A stretch of 64,000 bases of DNA from Emydura subglobosa (Eukaryota > Chordata > Testudines > Chelidae), in assembly GCA_007922225.1 (NCBI GenBank), contig ML679989.1, forward strand, positions 16,247,974-16,311,973, read 5' to 3'. Made by a program: the position numbers and the translations under genes. The notes below the pieces were generated by a model, which was given only the letters and a program-made list of their open reading frames with translations, did not search any database and was not told where the DNA came from. How positions within the stretch are numbered: the stretch's first letter is position 1; the number at the start of each line of letters is the position of its first letter. Positions 46,286 to 58,800 of the stretch are shown piece by piece.

Positions 46286-46789
46286 TAATGATCTCAGGTG
46301 TTTGTTACCAACTCCAGTAGGAAACATTCATTTTTTTAAACCCTCTTTTAACATGTGCACAATAACGCACAAATAGTTTCAGGGTTCACATCCTGCCCAA
46401 TGCCCAGTCATTTCCTTCCGTTTCTCTGTCGAAACATTGCTCCTGTCCAGAACTTTGACAGAATCGTTTCATTGTCCTGCATCCTGAACCCTTTGCAGCA
46501 ATAACTCCTGGGAGGTCTGTACTTCACACCCCTGTTTCCTTCAGTTGTTTTGATTTTATTTCAAGTAGGTTTATTTTGTCTTTGTGGGACAGTGGAACTT
46601 GACTATGGTGACTCCAAATCTGGAGCAGTTTCACTTCTAGCAGAGCGGAATAACCATATAGTTTCAATGCAGGGCAGGGCATGGGTTATATTCCTAGGTC
46701 AGGAAAAGGTTTGCATTTAGATTGGGTTTAGCTAGCACATGTTAGCTATGGAAACACAGTCACTTTTCCAAGTGGAGAAAGGCATTATA

Positions 46790-46925
46790 GATTACAAGTT
46801 CTTTGAAGCAGGGATCATCTTTTTTGGTTTTTGTCTGTACAGCGCCTAGCACAGTGAGTCCTGGACCATGACTGGGGCTCAGAAGTCCTACTGCAATACA
46901 GATCATTAGCAATAATAATTAGAAT
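46790..46925 (+). repeat. SINE 3' tail, sense
   Basis: AGTTCTTTGAAGCAGGGATC, GTCTGTACAGCGCCTAGCAC and CAATAATAATT mark the sense tail. Confidence 0.8.
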
Positions 46926-47739
46926 CAGAGGGAAGTCAAAATAACTTCAGTTAATTGGAGTTGTCACCTGTGCTTTGCGATGCATTGAAACCCTGTGGGA
47001 ATTGCATTCTGCTCCAATGAAGGATGAGACACACTGTATCTGGGGTTACCCACGATATTCGCAACTCACATTGGGTGACATTTGTATGTGCTGAGAGGAA
47101 TAAAAACCTCAATGAAAAAACATTAAAGCAAAGAGCCATCATGAGTTCCCAATGCCAGACTGACCCTGAAGACGCATTGTTAAGTTCCCAAGGGGCTTGA
47201 TCCTACATACCTGGAATCCCCAAAACAATGGCGGGGAGTTCGGCGTGTGTACAGAATTCAGGGATTAGGCCCCAAATGAGCAACATAGTCCCTTTGGCAC
47301 CCAGCTATGAGCTATCTGACTCCTGGGGCATTTTTAGAAGCAGTTCCCTTCGACTTATTCATATTCCTGTGTCCACCCAGGAGAGCATAATGGGGGTGAT
47401 CCACTGACTCTTTCCATTGACCAGGCCCCGGCCCTGGCCCTGCACTCCAACACAAAAACAATGTGGCTGGGGCTTCATCTCCAAAGCTGGCCTGATGTCA
47501 GCTTCATTGCCAGTCCTGGATCTTGAGATGTGAAAGGGGAAAGGCTGAATAGTTCCCATACGCAGTGAAGAGCAGAAGCTAGCATGGTGCCAGCTGCCAT
47601 AGTGACAACATCTCATGAGTACATCTGGCCCACTGTGGATATAGATGGCGCTGATGGAGAACAAGGGTGTAGGTGTCCCCGTCTGAAGGTACTGCGGGAG
47701 TGCTCTCCCTCTGTCTTCAATGTTTGTTGGGTTCCCATC

Positions 47740-47945
47740 ACTGTAGTACCTGAGCATCTTACACTCTTGAATGTATTTAGCCACACAATCCGCCTGTGAG
47801 CTAAGGTAGTGCTTTTATCCCCATTTTGCAGATGGGAAATTGAGGCACAGAGAGGCTAAGTGACTTGCTCAAATCTGTGGCCAATCAGGGAATCAAACCT
47901 GGGTCTCAGGCTAGTGCCATACCCATTGGCTACATCACCACGTGG
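47740..47945 (-). repeat. MIR-type SINE, antisense
   Basis: CCATTTTGCAGATGGGAAAT, TGAGGCACAGAGAGGCTAAG and CAAACCTGGGTCTCAGGCT read in antisense order. Confidence 0.85.
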
Positions 47946-48129
47946 CACAGACTTCAGCCCACTGTGCCCAGTCCCTAGGGAGAAGGGCTGGAAGCGTTGG
48001 GTCCGTTCCTCTCTGCTCTGGAAGACAGCTCTTTGCATAGAGTCCAGCAGCTCTCTCCTGGCCGCTGCAAATCAAAGCACATTCCAGGCCATGTCGAGGC
48101 TTCAATGGCTGTGTAGGGTTGGCAAATGT

Positions 48130-48420
48130 CGTCCTCCTCGTGTCACCAATTACACAGCTAGGGCTGGCTTAATTACCCTCTCGTGAATATGCCAAGACAT
48201 GATACGCCCCCAGCATGACAATTACAGCGCTGCTGTTCCCGGGAGTGATTATTACCCCTCTCTTCTCCTCGGCTCCCCATTGTGTGTAATTATAGAGTGC
48301 TCTTTAGTCCCGGGACTGCTCAGGCCACAGAGCTGTGCAGACTAACCCTGCTTCTCTCTGCCTGAGGCCCCAAGCTGCATTTTAATGCAAATATTTGTTC
48401 CAGAAATGGGTGAGCCTCAA
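48130..48420. promoter_or_regulatory. Candidate conserved non-coding element
   Basis: Repeat-free, with clustered homeodomain-like sites: CCAATTACACAGC, GGCTTAATTACCC, GACAATTACAGC, GTGATTATTACCCC, GTGTAATTATAGAG and TAATGCAAATATTTG. It lies 1.7-2 kb upstream of the CpG-rich first-exon candidate. Conservation is not shown. Confidence 0.35.
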
Positions 48421-50159
48421 TGGCTCAGCTTGGATCATCGCCAAAGAGTTTGGCAGCTTCTCTGAACCCTGTGGGAGCTCTGCGACTCTCCGGGGACTGC
48501 AGAGCCGAGTGTCACGGGAGCAGGGGGAGACTGAAAGTTTGGATGCTCCCTGTGATCAATCTGATCTGAAATACAAAAAAACAGCCTCTCCTGCATCATG
48601 CGGGCTCCATTTTGGGGTGAAGGTCTAGCTCAGTTTCTGTTTTACCTGTGCCTCTTTGCCCTTGTCTGATTCATTCCTATTTTGCATTTTGTTCTGTTTG
48701 AAAGCCAGCATCTTCTCCCTCTGAGTGACTTGCCTGTTGTTTCAAACACTCTCTGTGTGTGATGTAATTTGTGTGCATGCTTTGCTGGGGAAAGGTGCTG
48801 AGCCGGCAGCCTGGATGCTGAAGTCCTCTGTCTGCTGTTCTTGGAAGGCACCTTCTACCTTATCCATGAAGCAGGTGCAGCGTAGGCAGTAGCAGGACAA
48901 GCTTCCCCCACACTGTCTCATCCGGTGGCTTTGTTCCTGACGTGAATGCCCTCCTTCTTAGGGGGAGAGGGGAGTTGCAGTCCTCAAGCTTATTCGACCC
49001 CCTGCCTCCCCGCTGAGAGCTGGTTTTTAAGGAGACCACCTCTTGCACAGCTCTGACTGCTTCTTCATGTGGCGTGTGTCTTCTTCCTCCTCACGTCTCC
49101 CTAGGTGCCAAACTGACTAGCAGAGCGCAGTCCTTGTAAACAAAGATCAGCTGCCTACCCCACGCTGCGCAAGAGGCAGCACAGAGAAATGTAGTAAGAG
49201 GCATGGTCTTGTGACCAAAGCACAAGAAGTAGCAGTCAGGAGATCTAGGACCAAGTCCTGCCTCTGCCACAGGTTTTCTGTGTGAACTTGGGTTCCTCAA
49301 TTCCCCGGCAGTACAATGGGGAGGATGATACGTCCCTCTGTATGATATTGTGAGGATAAAGCCAGGTGTGTGTTAGGGAGATGCTCAGACGCTGTGGTGT
49401 TTTGGGGAGCGGGGAGGCTGTAGAAACGGAGACCCAGAGAAGACGCAGCTTCATAGACTCAACATCAGAAGGAACCCAGGACATCAACACGGGAGGAGCG
49501 AAATCTTAAAAGCCAGCTCAAGTCGGCCTGAGCACCGGGAACACCCCCAAAGGCAGGTCGTTAGCGACCAGAGATTGTTATCTTCTGATTCATTCCATGA
49601 CATGAGCTGGTGGGTCTCCGTTCAGTTCCCAGTCCAGTGGCAACCACGTCGCACAGGCTAATCCGTATATGCCAGATCTTGGGTTCTTAGCATCGGTCAC
49701 TTTCCCCACTCTGCACCTCCCATACATCTCCCAGCCCTGTCATATTGCAGCGGGGCCCCCGGTTTTCTCACCAGGTGCCGCTCTTTGGAGGTATGCAGGT
49801 GGGCATCTTTGTACAGTGTCACCAGAGACGCCAAGGACTGAATGCACTGGGGGGACTGAATGCCCCCCTCGCCCCTAGAGGTGGCACGTTAGCTGAGCGG
49901 CATGGAAGAAGCTTGCCCTCCCACTGCCTGTGCTGCCTCTGCTCTGTGGGTAGCGGTCTCCGGGGATGAGAGTCCAGCACTAAATTCAGCAGAGAGAGCG
50001 GATCCATTTTAAAGCCCCGTCTAAGACGGCGTCCCCGGAAAGGATTTGCGTTTGAATGCAGGAGGCGAATGAGGGTGGCGGGCTGCACCACTTGGGTACA
50101 CGGGCCTTGTGCCAGCCTGAGGGGCTGTACAGAGTTAACAAGTTCTGACTGCATGCGCG
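48421..50159 (+). other. Upstream flank of the CpG-rich first exon
   Basis: One SINE copy (49,190-49,400) and otherwise unique sequence. No gene. Confidence 0.45.
49190..49400 (+). repeat. MIR-type SINE, diverged
   Basis: GCAGTCAGGAGATCTAGGAC, TGTGAACTTGGGTTCC, CAGTACAATGGGGAGGATGA and GTGAGGATAAAGCC follow the MIR order. Confidence 0.65.
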
Positions 50160-50496
50160 CACACGAAAACTTGTAGGAAATCGGCCTGCATGCTTCCTGC
50201 TTCAGCTTCTGCCTTCGAACACGAGAACGGGGGCGGGGATGGAGCGCGGGCAGAGCTGTGAGTCTGCGAACGCTCTTTCGTCTGGCAGCACCGGCTGGAG
50301 ACGAGCCACGGGAGCCTGAGAGACGGAGGGGGAGAGACAGACAGACAGACAGAGAGAGAGTTTAGGCAAGAAAGTGATCTGAGCTCCGCCAGGCTGCACG
50401 GCCCTGGAGACGCAAAGCGGGGAGCCACGCTGCGGCTCCTGGGTGCGGAAAGCGGCAAAGGGAGAAGGCAAACGGCACCAGGGAACGTGCCAGCAG
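50160..50496 (+). other. AKNA: Candidate alternative first exon in a CpG-rich segment
   Basis: This segment is CpG-rich (GGGGGCGGGG, GAGCGCGGG, several CG-containing boxes) and unlike its surroundings. It contains a short AGAC/AG repeat and ends with CCAGCAG|GTGAGTGT, a near-perfect splice donor. It is plausibly a second promoter and 5' UTR exon of the gene whose coding starts at 60,020, 9.5 kb downstream. An ATG near 50239 opens only a short frame. It could instead belong to an unrecognised non-coding RNA. Confidence 0.45.
50328..50361. repeat. GACA/GA microsatellite
   Basis: GAGACAGACAGACAGACAGA followed by GAGAGAG, within the candidate first exon. Confidence 0.9.
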
Positions 50497-52190
50497 GTGA
50501 GTGTATCTAACCTTCCGAGCCCACTGCTTCTGGCCCCCCAGGGCTGCCGACAACGGGGCTGCTCCTGCGATCGGCGGAAAGCAGGCACGTAGGGTTTGAA
50601 CATCTGGGGTCTTTGCTCAGTGCCCAGTCCCCAGGCAGCAGAGCTGAGAGGGAAGCAACGGCGGCTGACACAGTCTAGAAAGGGCTAGAAGGAGAGCAGG
50701 GTGCAGCGTGGGGTGGGCAGGCATGCCATGCTATGGGGAGGCCAGCCGCAGGGCAACGGGGCAGTGACTGAGCCAGCCTCTCAGAGAGGGAAGCCCAGGC
50801 ACCACAGTCTGCCCGAGCATTTCGAGTGCTTCCCTCCCCGTAGTATCCAGCTGTGGCGCTGCCGTCAGGGAGCTGCTGCTTGTTCTGCTGCTCCGCCGTA
50901 AGCTCTGGCTTGCTACCCTGGACCCGGAGGATGGTTGCCGCCCTGGCTGTCTTGTCTCTCCTGAGCCCGACAGTTAATGCAGCTAGACTTTCTGTTGCCG
51001 TGTTTGGCCTCCCTGGGGATTTCCCGCAGCGCGTGGGGACTCCGGTGAAGCGAGAGGCGGCTGGGTCTGAGTGCTGTGCTGCACGCAGCTTTGTTTGTAG
51101 CCGTTCCCTAGGTGGTGGCTGAGTGAGTCACATGGGCCCGAACCTTGAAAGGCGGCTCCAGGGCCAAACTAGCAGAAGGTTCATTCCCAAAGCTGATGTT
51201 TGACCCGAGCTGGAGACTGCCTTGAAGCCTGCCCGGTGGCTGTTTTGATCCAGTGGGGTTGGTTTCGGCCTAGCTCTGCCCAAGAGGATATTTATGGGCT
51301 GATTTTTCTGACGTGCCGAGCGCTGGATTTGCTCAGCACCTTTTGCAAACCAGGTCACTGATACACGTTATGTGGGAGGGCTTCCGCCAAGAGCAGCCCA
51401 GAGAGAGAGGCAGAGTGACCAGGTAGCGGATTTTCTAAGACGAGTTCGGAAACCAGCAAGTCGCCCCCGTCACTGGGTTATCATCATCACGATGCTGAAT
51501 AAAGGTGGTTTTAAAGTCTGTCTCTTTAAGGATGTGGGGAGAGGGGAAGAGTCTTCTGTGGGAAGCAGGCTGAGCCGTGGCAGGTGGGGGGTAACTGGGC
51601 TGTTGCAGGGTTTGTCAAATTTTGGGGGGTTTTAGCTTCTTGGTCTGAGCTTTGCACTGGATGTTTTGCTCCACTTGCTCCCTCTGGGCTGTCCCGAGGC
51701 AGGCTGGAGTCTCACTTACTTGTCGGCCCTGAGAAAGCCTTGCGTTCTGATTGCTCACACGCCCGGGTTTGTTCTGCTGTTTCCATCGCTAACGAGACCT
51801 AGACAGTTCTGATGGGGAGTCAAATCGCTGTGGAAAGCTGAGCATCCTGGAGGGGGTCAAAGTCTGAAAAGACTCAACTTGCTCCTCGGTGGGGGTGTTG
51901 AGATGTCTGAGTTGGACAGATTTCTCTCCTTCTCCCCCTCCCAGTGAAAAACCCAATCCATGAATGCTTTGGGGCCTGATTCTGTCCCCCTTGCTCAGTG
52001 AGCAAGTCCATGGTTGGCCAGTAACCCCGCACTGAAATCAGCGGGGTTCCTCATGGAGCAAAGCACGACTGGGAGTGAGTGAGGTTGGCAGAACTGGACT
52101 CTCGTGATCACTATTTTGACTGAAAAACCCTGTGCCTCTTTTCACGGTCCCGCTATGATCACTTGCTAGGGAGAGAAAGGCACGATGCTC
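50497..52190 (+). other. Unique GC-rich sequence after candidate first exon
   Basis: No gene recognised. ORFs such as 50853-51122 have no family resemblance. Confidence 0.45.
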
Positions 52191-52194
52191 CAGC

Positions 52195-53415
52195 CATAGG
52201 CAGGATCAGGATACAGAGAAGGCTCGGGATATCATACAGGAAGATCTGGATGACCTTGTAAACTGGAGTAATAGAAACAGGATGAAATTTAATAGTGGAG
52301 AGTGCAAGGTCATGCACCTAGGGACTAATAACAAGAATTTCTGCTCTAAGCTGGGGACGCATCAGTTGGAGGTGACAGAGGAGGAGAAAGACCTGGGCAT
52401 ATTGGTTGATCACAGGATGACTATGAGCCGCCAACATGATGTGGCCATGAAAAAAGCTAATGCCGTCCTTAGATGCATAGGACGAGGTATTTCCAGTAGA
52501 GAGAGGGAGGTGTTAGTACTGTTATGCAAGGCGCTGGTGAGACCTCATCTGGAATAGTGTGTGCAGTTCTGATCCCCCCTGTTTAAGAAAGATGAATTCA
52601 AACTGGAACAGGTGCAGAGAAGCGCTACTAGGGTGATCTGCGGAATGGAAAACCTGCCTTATGAGAGGAGACTCAAAGAGCCTGGCTTGTTTAGCCTAAC
52701 CAAAAGAAGGGTGCGGGGAAATGTGATTGCTCTCTATAAATACATCAGAGGGATAAATACCAGGGAGGGAGAGGAGTTCAGCGCCAATGTGGACACAAGA
52801 ACTAATGGATATAAACTGGCCATCAGGAAGTTTAGACTTGAAATTAGACACAGGTTTCTAACTATCAGAGGAGTGAAGTTCTGGAATAGCCTTCCAAGGG
52901 GAGCAGTGGGGGCAAAAAACCCAGCTGGCTTCAAAACGGAGCTTGATAAATTTATGGAGGGGATGGTATGATGGGACAGCCTAGTTTGGCAATTGACTGA
53001 TCTTTGACTACTGGTGGTATATATGCCAGTGGCCTGTGAAGGGATGTTAGATGGGTGGGTTCTGAGTTATTACACAGAATTCTTTCTTGGGTGTCTGGCT
53101 GGTGAATCTTGCCCACATGCTCAGGGTTTAACTGATCACCATATTTGGGGTTGGGAAGGAATTTTCCCCCAGGGCAGATTGGCAAAGGCTCTGGGGGTTT
53201 TTCGCCTTCCTCCACAGCATGGGGCACGGCTCACTTGCTGGTGGATTCTCTGTACCTTAAAGTCTTTAACCCATGATTTGAGGACTTTAATAACTCAGTC
53301 ATACGTTAGAGGTCTATTACTGGAGTGGGTGGGTGAGGTTCTGTGGCCTGCCTTGTGCCGGAGGTCAGACTAGAGGATCATATTGATCCCTTCTGACCTT
53401 AGAGTCTAAGAGTCT
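52195..53415 (+). mobile_element. CR1 LINE, 5'-truncated, sense
   Basis: About 1.2 kb of CR1 in the sense orientation, from the GATGACCTTGTAAACTGGAG region of ORF2 to a 3' end of AGACTAGAGGATCATATTGA and CTTCTGACCTTAGAGTCTAA. Two open segments of ORF2 remain, broken by an in-frame TAG at 52,555. It is the least decayed CR1 in the window. Confidence 0.9.
52282..52971 (+). pseudogene. CR1 ORF2 C-terminal remnant, broken by a stop
   Basis: Two segments (52282-52557 and 52612-52971) sit in the same frame. The first has the HLGTNNKN, KDLGILVDHRM and VAMKKANAVL motifs typical of the end of CR1 ORF2; the second has RRLKEPGLFSLTKRRVRG and GVKFWNSLPRG. They are separated by an in-frame TAG and a further TGA. 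The endonuclease and the reverse-transcriptase catalytic core lie outside the retained part, so the copy cannot be active. Confidence 0.9.
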
Positions 53416-53435
53416 GCTCCATAATTGTCCCCTGT

Positions 53436-53545
53436 GTGGTTACTAGCACTTTTCTGAGCATCTGCAGCTGGTCACTGTCAGGCAGGACACTGGACTAGAT
53501 GGACCATTCACCTGATCTGCTGTGGTAACGTCTATGCTCCCAGGA
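53436..53545 (+). mobile_element. CR1/L3-type LINE 3' end fragment, sense
   Basis: GGACACTGGACTAGATGGAC and CATTCACCTGATCTGCTGTG are the sense form of the 3' end seen antisense at 3.12 kb. Confidence 0.65.
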
Positions 53546-54589
53546 TCCTTTGCCGCTGACATTCCTCTTAGAAGGATCCTCCCAAGCCCTTCACCAACAG
53601 TAGCCCATGCAGCCAGCAGTCGTCCATCAGGGATCCCACCTCCCGTTTACCAGTCCAGCTGATACAGGTCGCTAATTCACAGTCCAAACCTGCAATATCA
53701 TCGGGCACTCCCTCTGTCCCTCCATTGGTACCCACGTGATCTCAGCAGCAAAGCATCTCTGATTATAACTAATTGCAAGTAAAACTGATGCCCGCATCCT
53801 GGTGCTCACCCTGAGTCAGAGCTGTGTCAGCCATAGCCTAGCATTCTACCCAGTGTGCACGACCGGCCCAGCAGTAACTTATCATGCAGAAGAGGGTCAC
53901 GGGCCAACCTATAGTAACAAACCCAGTGTGTGTGTTTGTTGCGATGGAGGGGAACGTTTTGATTAAAGAAACGTCTCTGAGTTTTTCCAGGGGCTGGAAT
54001 GTGCTAATTATGAGCAACACTGAGAGAAGAAGCTGTTTGCTTGATGAGTAAAACTAACTGAATGAATCTTGGCAGCGTCGCTGAGACATGAAAATGGCCT
54101 GGGTTTCTGCTCTCCCCGGGCGTAGGGCGTGCGTTGGGGAGTTTCACACCATTTGCCTGGGTTTGTAAGACATTTGTTGGGCGTGTCGATGGTGTGGCTG
54201 TAGTGAGTTTGACACACTGCTCATGTGGGCTGTAGGGCATGCGTGTTGATGTTTGATGCCCCGAGAGAAAACAAAATACCAATTTGAGCCCAGTTCTCGC
54301 TTGAGTGACGTTGTTTTCTCTTCCGCTGGATCTGATTGTAGCAGGGAGTCCTGTTGGGAATGTTACCCGGGTTGTACTGATACAGGCGGCTCAGAACCAG
54401 CTCCTGCAGCTGCTTTTGGTAGGGCTGTGGGTTTCTGGAGTTGTGCCAGGGAAAAAGAGCAGTAAGGGAAGCAAAGCTGGGCAAGCTGGATGTGAATCTT
54501 TCCCGACACCTGCTTCTGTGCATGCAAACGCACATGCTGCTTATAGCCCTGTGCTGAAGGCAATATGACCCTTGTTTTCCAAAGGGACC

Positions 54590-54730
54590 ACTGATTCTGG
54601 GTTCCCAACTTGAGACAGACACCTGATTCTCAGTGGTGCTGAGCACCCACCACTGGCATCAATGGGACCCACAGGTGCCCAGCACCTCTGAGAATCAGGT
54701 ATCTGTCTCAACTTGGGCACCCAAAATCAG
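54590..54730. mobile_element. Palindromic MITE with ~50-bp arms
   Basis: The left arm CTGATTCTGGGTTCCCAACT, TGAGACAGACACCTGATTCT pairs with the right arm AGAATCAGGTATCTGTCTCA, ACTTGGGCACCCAAAATCAG. Only a few mismatches over about 50 bp and a short loop, so it can form a long hairpin. Confidence 0.85.
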
Positions 54731-55736
54731 GAACAACTTTTGAAAATTTGGGTTTAAAACTCGGGGCCAGAGGGACACCTCCCAGAAAACACAGGGATAT
54801 TTCCACCTGCCTGCTCTGGGTGCTGCCCTCCCATTCACAATTGTCTGGGCCACCTCCCCACCCTCTGGAGACCTCAGACCATGCCCATGGCAGCAGCCGA
54901 AACTGCTTATATGGCAAATGAACAATGGGAGAGTATTTAGCTGCCTCTAGTTATGATTTCACAAGTTGAAATGAAGAAGAGAGTTAGTACCATGTGAGTA
55001 ATCTGTTCTCCACAGGCTGCTAGTGGTTGCCGGAGGCTATGTCTGTGTCTTTTGATTTGTAGCAGGAAGCCAGGTGGGAGAGAGCTGGGGAAGATCCTAT
55101 GCAGTTACCCCGTACCGTGGGGTAACTCTAGGGGTGACACTGCTTGCTTTATCCCAGCAAAGCTCCTGGTTCAGTGCCATCAGAAAGCAACTTTCCCTGC
55201 GATTCTTTACCCCTCTCTCCTGACAGGACCCAGAGCTCCGTGGCCCTGCTGCCTGCTCATTGACCTGCAGCAGACGAGTTGGTGGGTCTCTGTCCGGCTC
55301 TCAGCAGTGGCTCAGGTCCGACTGTCTGACTGGCTTTAGCTTTCTTGCTTGTCAGCTATTCTAATCAAGGACTTGGGCCCCGCACACTACAGCGTTTCTG
55401 CCGCACTCCCCACCATTGTATACAAGTGTCTAGTAGGTGCCTCCTGCACATTAGGCTGAGACCCCTTGGTGGGCAGTGTTGGGAGAAGCTGGCGCCGCCC
55501 CTGCCCGTGCCGTGCCTGGCCTGTGGGTGGATAATATCAGCCTCCAGTGTGCATGCTTTTGTTCTCGCTGGTGATGATGGGAGGGGGGCAGGAGGAGATG
55601 GGAGGTGACTCCGCGTGCCCTAGTGCCAGGCCCTGGGGGCTCTGAGCCTCCCTCGTCAAAGGCAGGTTCCCATGAGCTGCCCCCGTCTTCAGCCTGAGGT
55701 AACTGCGGTTGCTGGGGCTGCGACTGGATGGATTTG

Positions 55737-55855
55737 ACTGCGTGCTAGATCGTGAGCTCTCTGGAGTCGGGACGGTGTCTGTCCTGGTTGTACAGGCCTA
55801 GCACAGTAGGGTCCTGATTCCTGTCTGGGGCCCAGAGGTGCTACAGAAATAGGCC
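55737..55855 (+). repeat. SINE 3' tail, sense
   Basis: GATCGTGAGCTCTCTGGAGT, TTGTACAGGCCTAGCACAGT and GGTGCTACAGAAATA match the sense tail. Confidence 0.75.
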
Positions 55856-58800
55856 AGGGCTTTCAAGGGGGGTCAGTGACTATGGGGGGCCCAACCTGAG
55901 CCCCCTGAGGGAGTGGCCCGGTTTCCAGAGGGTGGGTGTCTGACAGTCTCAAGTCGCTTTAATGCATCTCCATTTGGGCTCTCGAAATAACTAGGCACTG
56001 TGAAACCCAAGGCCCTAATAATAAGGCATCAGCTGGAGAAAAAGGGAATGAAAGTTCTCGAGTCCTGCCCGTAGGTCATCGGTGGAATGAGTCTGCTGGA
56101 TCTCAGCCACAATCTCTTTCTCGCACGGTCCGACTTGTCGTCCCTCCCACAGACATGATTCCATGCAGACAGTTAACAGGCTCCACGCTCAGTCTGGTTA
56201 TTCTCTTATTTCTTCCTCCGCTCTTTCGGCTTTCGTCCTCCCCCCGCCTTTGGTTCTCTTCCTTTGCTAAGCTAGCTCAGCCTTCCAAGAATAAACTCTG
56301 GCTGACAGCATCTCACCTGAACCTGCACAGCTGCCAGAGGGTTGGGGAGAATGGAAGGACTTCAAGCAGCTCCATGCCTGCCCACACGTGCTGGCGGGCA
56401 CGCGCGCCTGGGAGCTCTCCATCCTGCAATAAAACCCGTCTGCCCCTTTCCAGGTCCCACTGCACTGACCCTGTGGTGGGCTGTACCGGTCACTGGCAGA
56501 CATTGAATGTCCTGCTTTGTGATCCTCTTCTCCATTCCCAGCTGCCCTGTGGCGAGCCCAGCTTGTTCCCCTGCTGAGTGACCTGGCCTCTGGCTGTGCG
56601 GGATGAGCCTTTGTGGGGTAGGAGTTGGTGGGTAGCAAAAGCTATGGCACGCTCCAGCCATGTCTCATTCCTGCCCCCAGCCCTCTCACCTTGTTACCCC
56701 AACCAAAGACCCTTGTGTTGCCTGGGTAATGTCACCTGCTACAGGAACTAGGCCCAAAAGCACTTACCAGAGCTGCCACTCCTGAATCTCAGAGCTGACA
56801 GACTCTGAGCGCAGGAGCAAAGGGGTTAATAGCCAGGCTCCGCTGAGACCTTTGTGTTTGGTTTTGATTAGTCACTGAGTAAAATGGGGCTTAACGTGAG
56901 GGGTGAACTGGTAGGAAAAAAATGTGACGTAATCCAGGAATCCGCTGATGTGTGTGCGAGTGCCCTATGTTGGACGATGTGTGCCCTGCGGTGGATGGTA
57001 GTGCCCAATTGTGGTGCAGAACTGCCCAGCTGTGTGTCATAGGCCCTATATTGCTAACAGCTAAGGGTGATTCTCCAGTAGCCCAAATGAATGAAACCTG
57101 TGTTTTTGGAGCAAGGGGATCAGAGTTGTATTCTCAATGACACGGAAGGTGTGAGTTGCGATGGTGCACAACAGTGGTGGCAGTGAAGTTCTAGGTGGTT
57201 GTGGATTTGTTATAAAACCCGGGGGTTGGGGTCACAGCTGCCCTGAGAGAGTATTCTGCTTCCTTGTTCCACATCGAGGAAGACGGGAGAGCGGAGCAGT
57301 TTGCGGGGATGTGATTTTGCTCCTGGCTGCCAGATGGGAGGAAGCAGGCTTGGGGCAGGGCCTGGCCCAGGAACAAGAGCTGAGAGCGGTAGAGCTAGTG
57401 CTGGGGACTCCAGAGCATTCGTGTGGCTGGCAAGCGGGCCCTTGCCAGCACTCAAGGGGTAAATGATGGCAGCAGAGTTTTAAACACGCTCTGATTTGAG
57501 ACTGCTAGACAAGCACCGAAGAGAGAGAGAGAGAGTGGTGCGGGGAGGGGTTGTTTCTTTTTTTTTTCTTCCTGGATTTGAATTTGGCTGAGGCCAAAAC
57601 TGCAGCGAATTGTGAGTTCTCAGCTCAGGAGTGGCCCATCTCCTTGCAGGGGAGAACGGGAGGGCTGTGCTGGGTGCTGCTTGTTGAAAGTGAAAGCTGC
57701 ACTGGAGGCCAATCCTTTGCTGATGCACAGAAAAGGAACGGCTGGGTCTGCTGCAGAGCAGCCTTCACCACTGACGCTGGGAGTCTCAGTCCCCGGAGGC
57801 ATCGCTGCTGGGGAGACTAAGGCATTTGGGCTTCCAGGGCCCATTCAGTCCACACCTCCCTGTGGGGGAACTAGGCTGAGACCCAGCAGCTCATTTCACA
57901 CAAGCCACCAGGCAGCGATAGGCTGGTCACTACCCTTCTGGAACCAGTTTCAAACCAGTGATCTAGGCTTTGCTGGGAATCACCGTGTCCCCTAAGCCGG
58001 TTGGTGTCCACCACAGAGGGGATTAGTTTCCCCTGTGCTTCTGCAGAAGTCCAAGGGCCACTGACTCCCGATGGAGGTGCAGGTGCTCAGCACCGCTGAA
58101 AATCAGCCTTCTTGCTTGCCAGTACTGCAGCCTGGCCGCTGAGTGGCTGCGCTTGGGCCATGGCAGCTGGGATCAGGCAAATGACCTGCACTAGAGCTCT
58201 TTGGTCCACATCGCCCCGGGGGCGGGGGGCGCGGGGGGAGGAGATCCCTTTGCAAAGGGAAGGAGGAAGCGTGAAAAGAGGCAGCTGTGTTGAAATGGGC
58301 TAGCGATGTTCAAGAGGCAGCGCGGGGCTCTGTGTTTCCAGAGTGCGAGAATGGCGGTTATGGGACAGACAGTGGCAGATGTGCTCCCTGCACCTGCGCT
58401 CCCGCTCACACAAAGCCGTGGCTGGACGTGTCAACGCGTGAGGCGTTGGTCCCGGATGGCTTACGACGGGCGTTTGCAAGGCAACCTCAAGCCCAGGAAT
58501 GTATCCGGCCCGCATTATGGATGCAAGGCTCACCAGCTGGCAGAGGTTCTGACCATGCAGATATTGGTGACCAATTCCTGGCTCCACCGGACCCAATCCA
58601 CCAAGGAGCTGGGTGGATCAGTGCCTGGCACAGCAAGGGGCAGTGTCCAGTGCAGGGAGAGGGAGGGAACGCCTAGCTGGTGCTTTGATCTGAGCCAGGC
58701 AGGAGTTTCCCCGGGGCTCCCTGCTTGCTCTCCGATCCCTCCATGGCAGCCTTGTGGGTACTTGGGGGAGTTTGCCCAGTCCTGCGTCAGTGGGAGAGAA

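Noticed and set aside
52282..52971. Possible host gene with a reverse-transcriptase-like C-terminus
   Set aside because: It is a CR1 ORF2 remnant: in-frame stops, CR1 3' end directly downstream, no introns.
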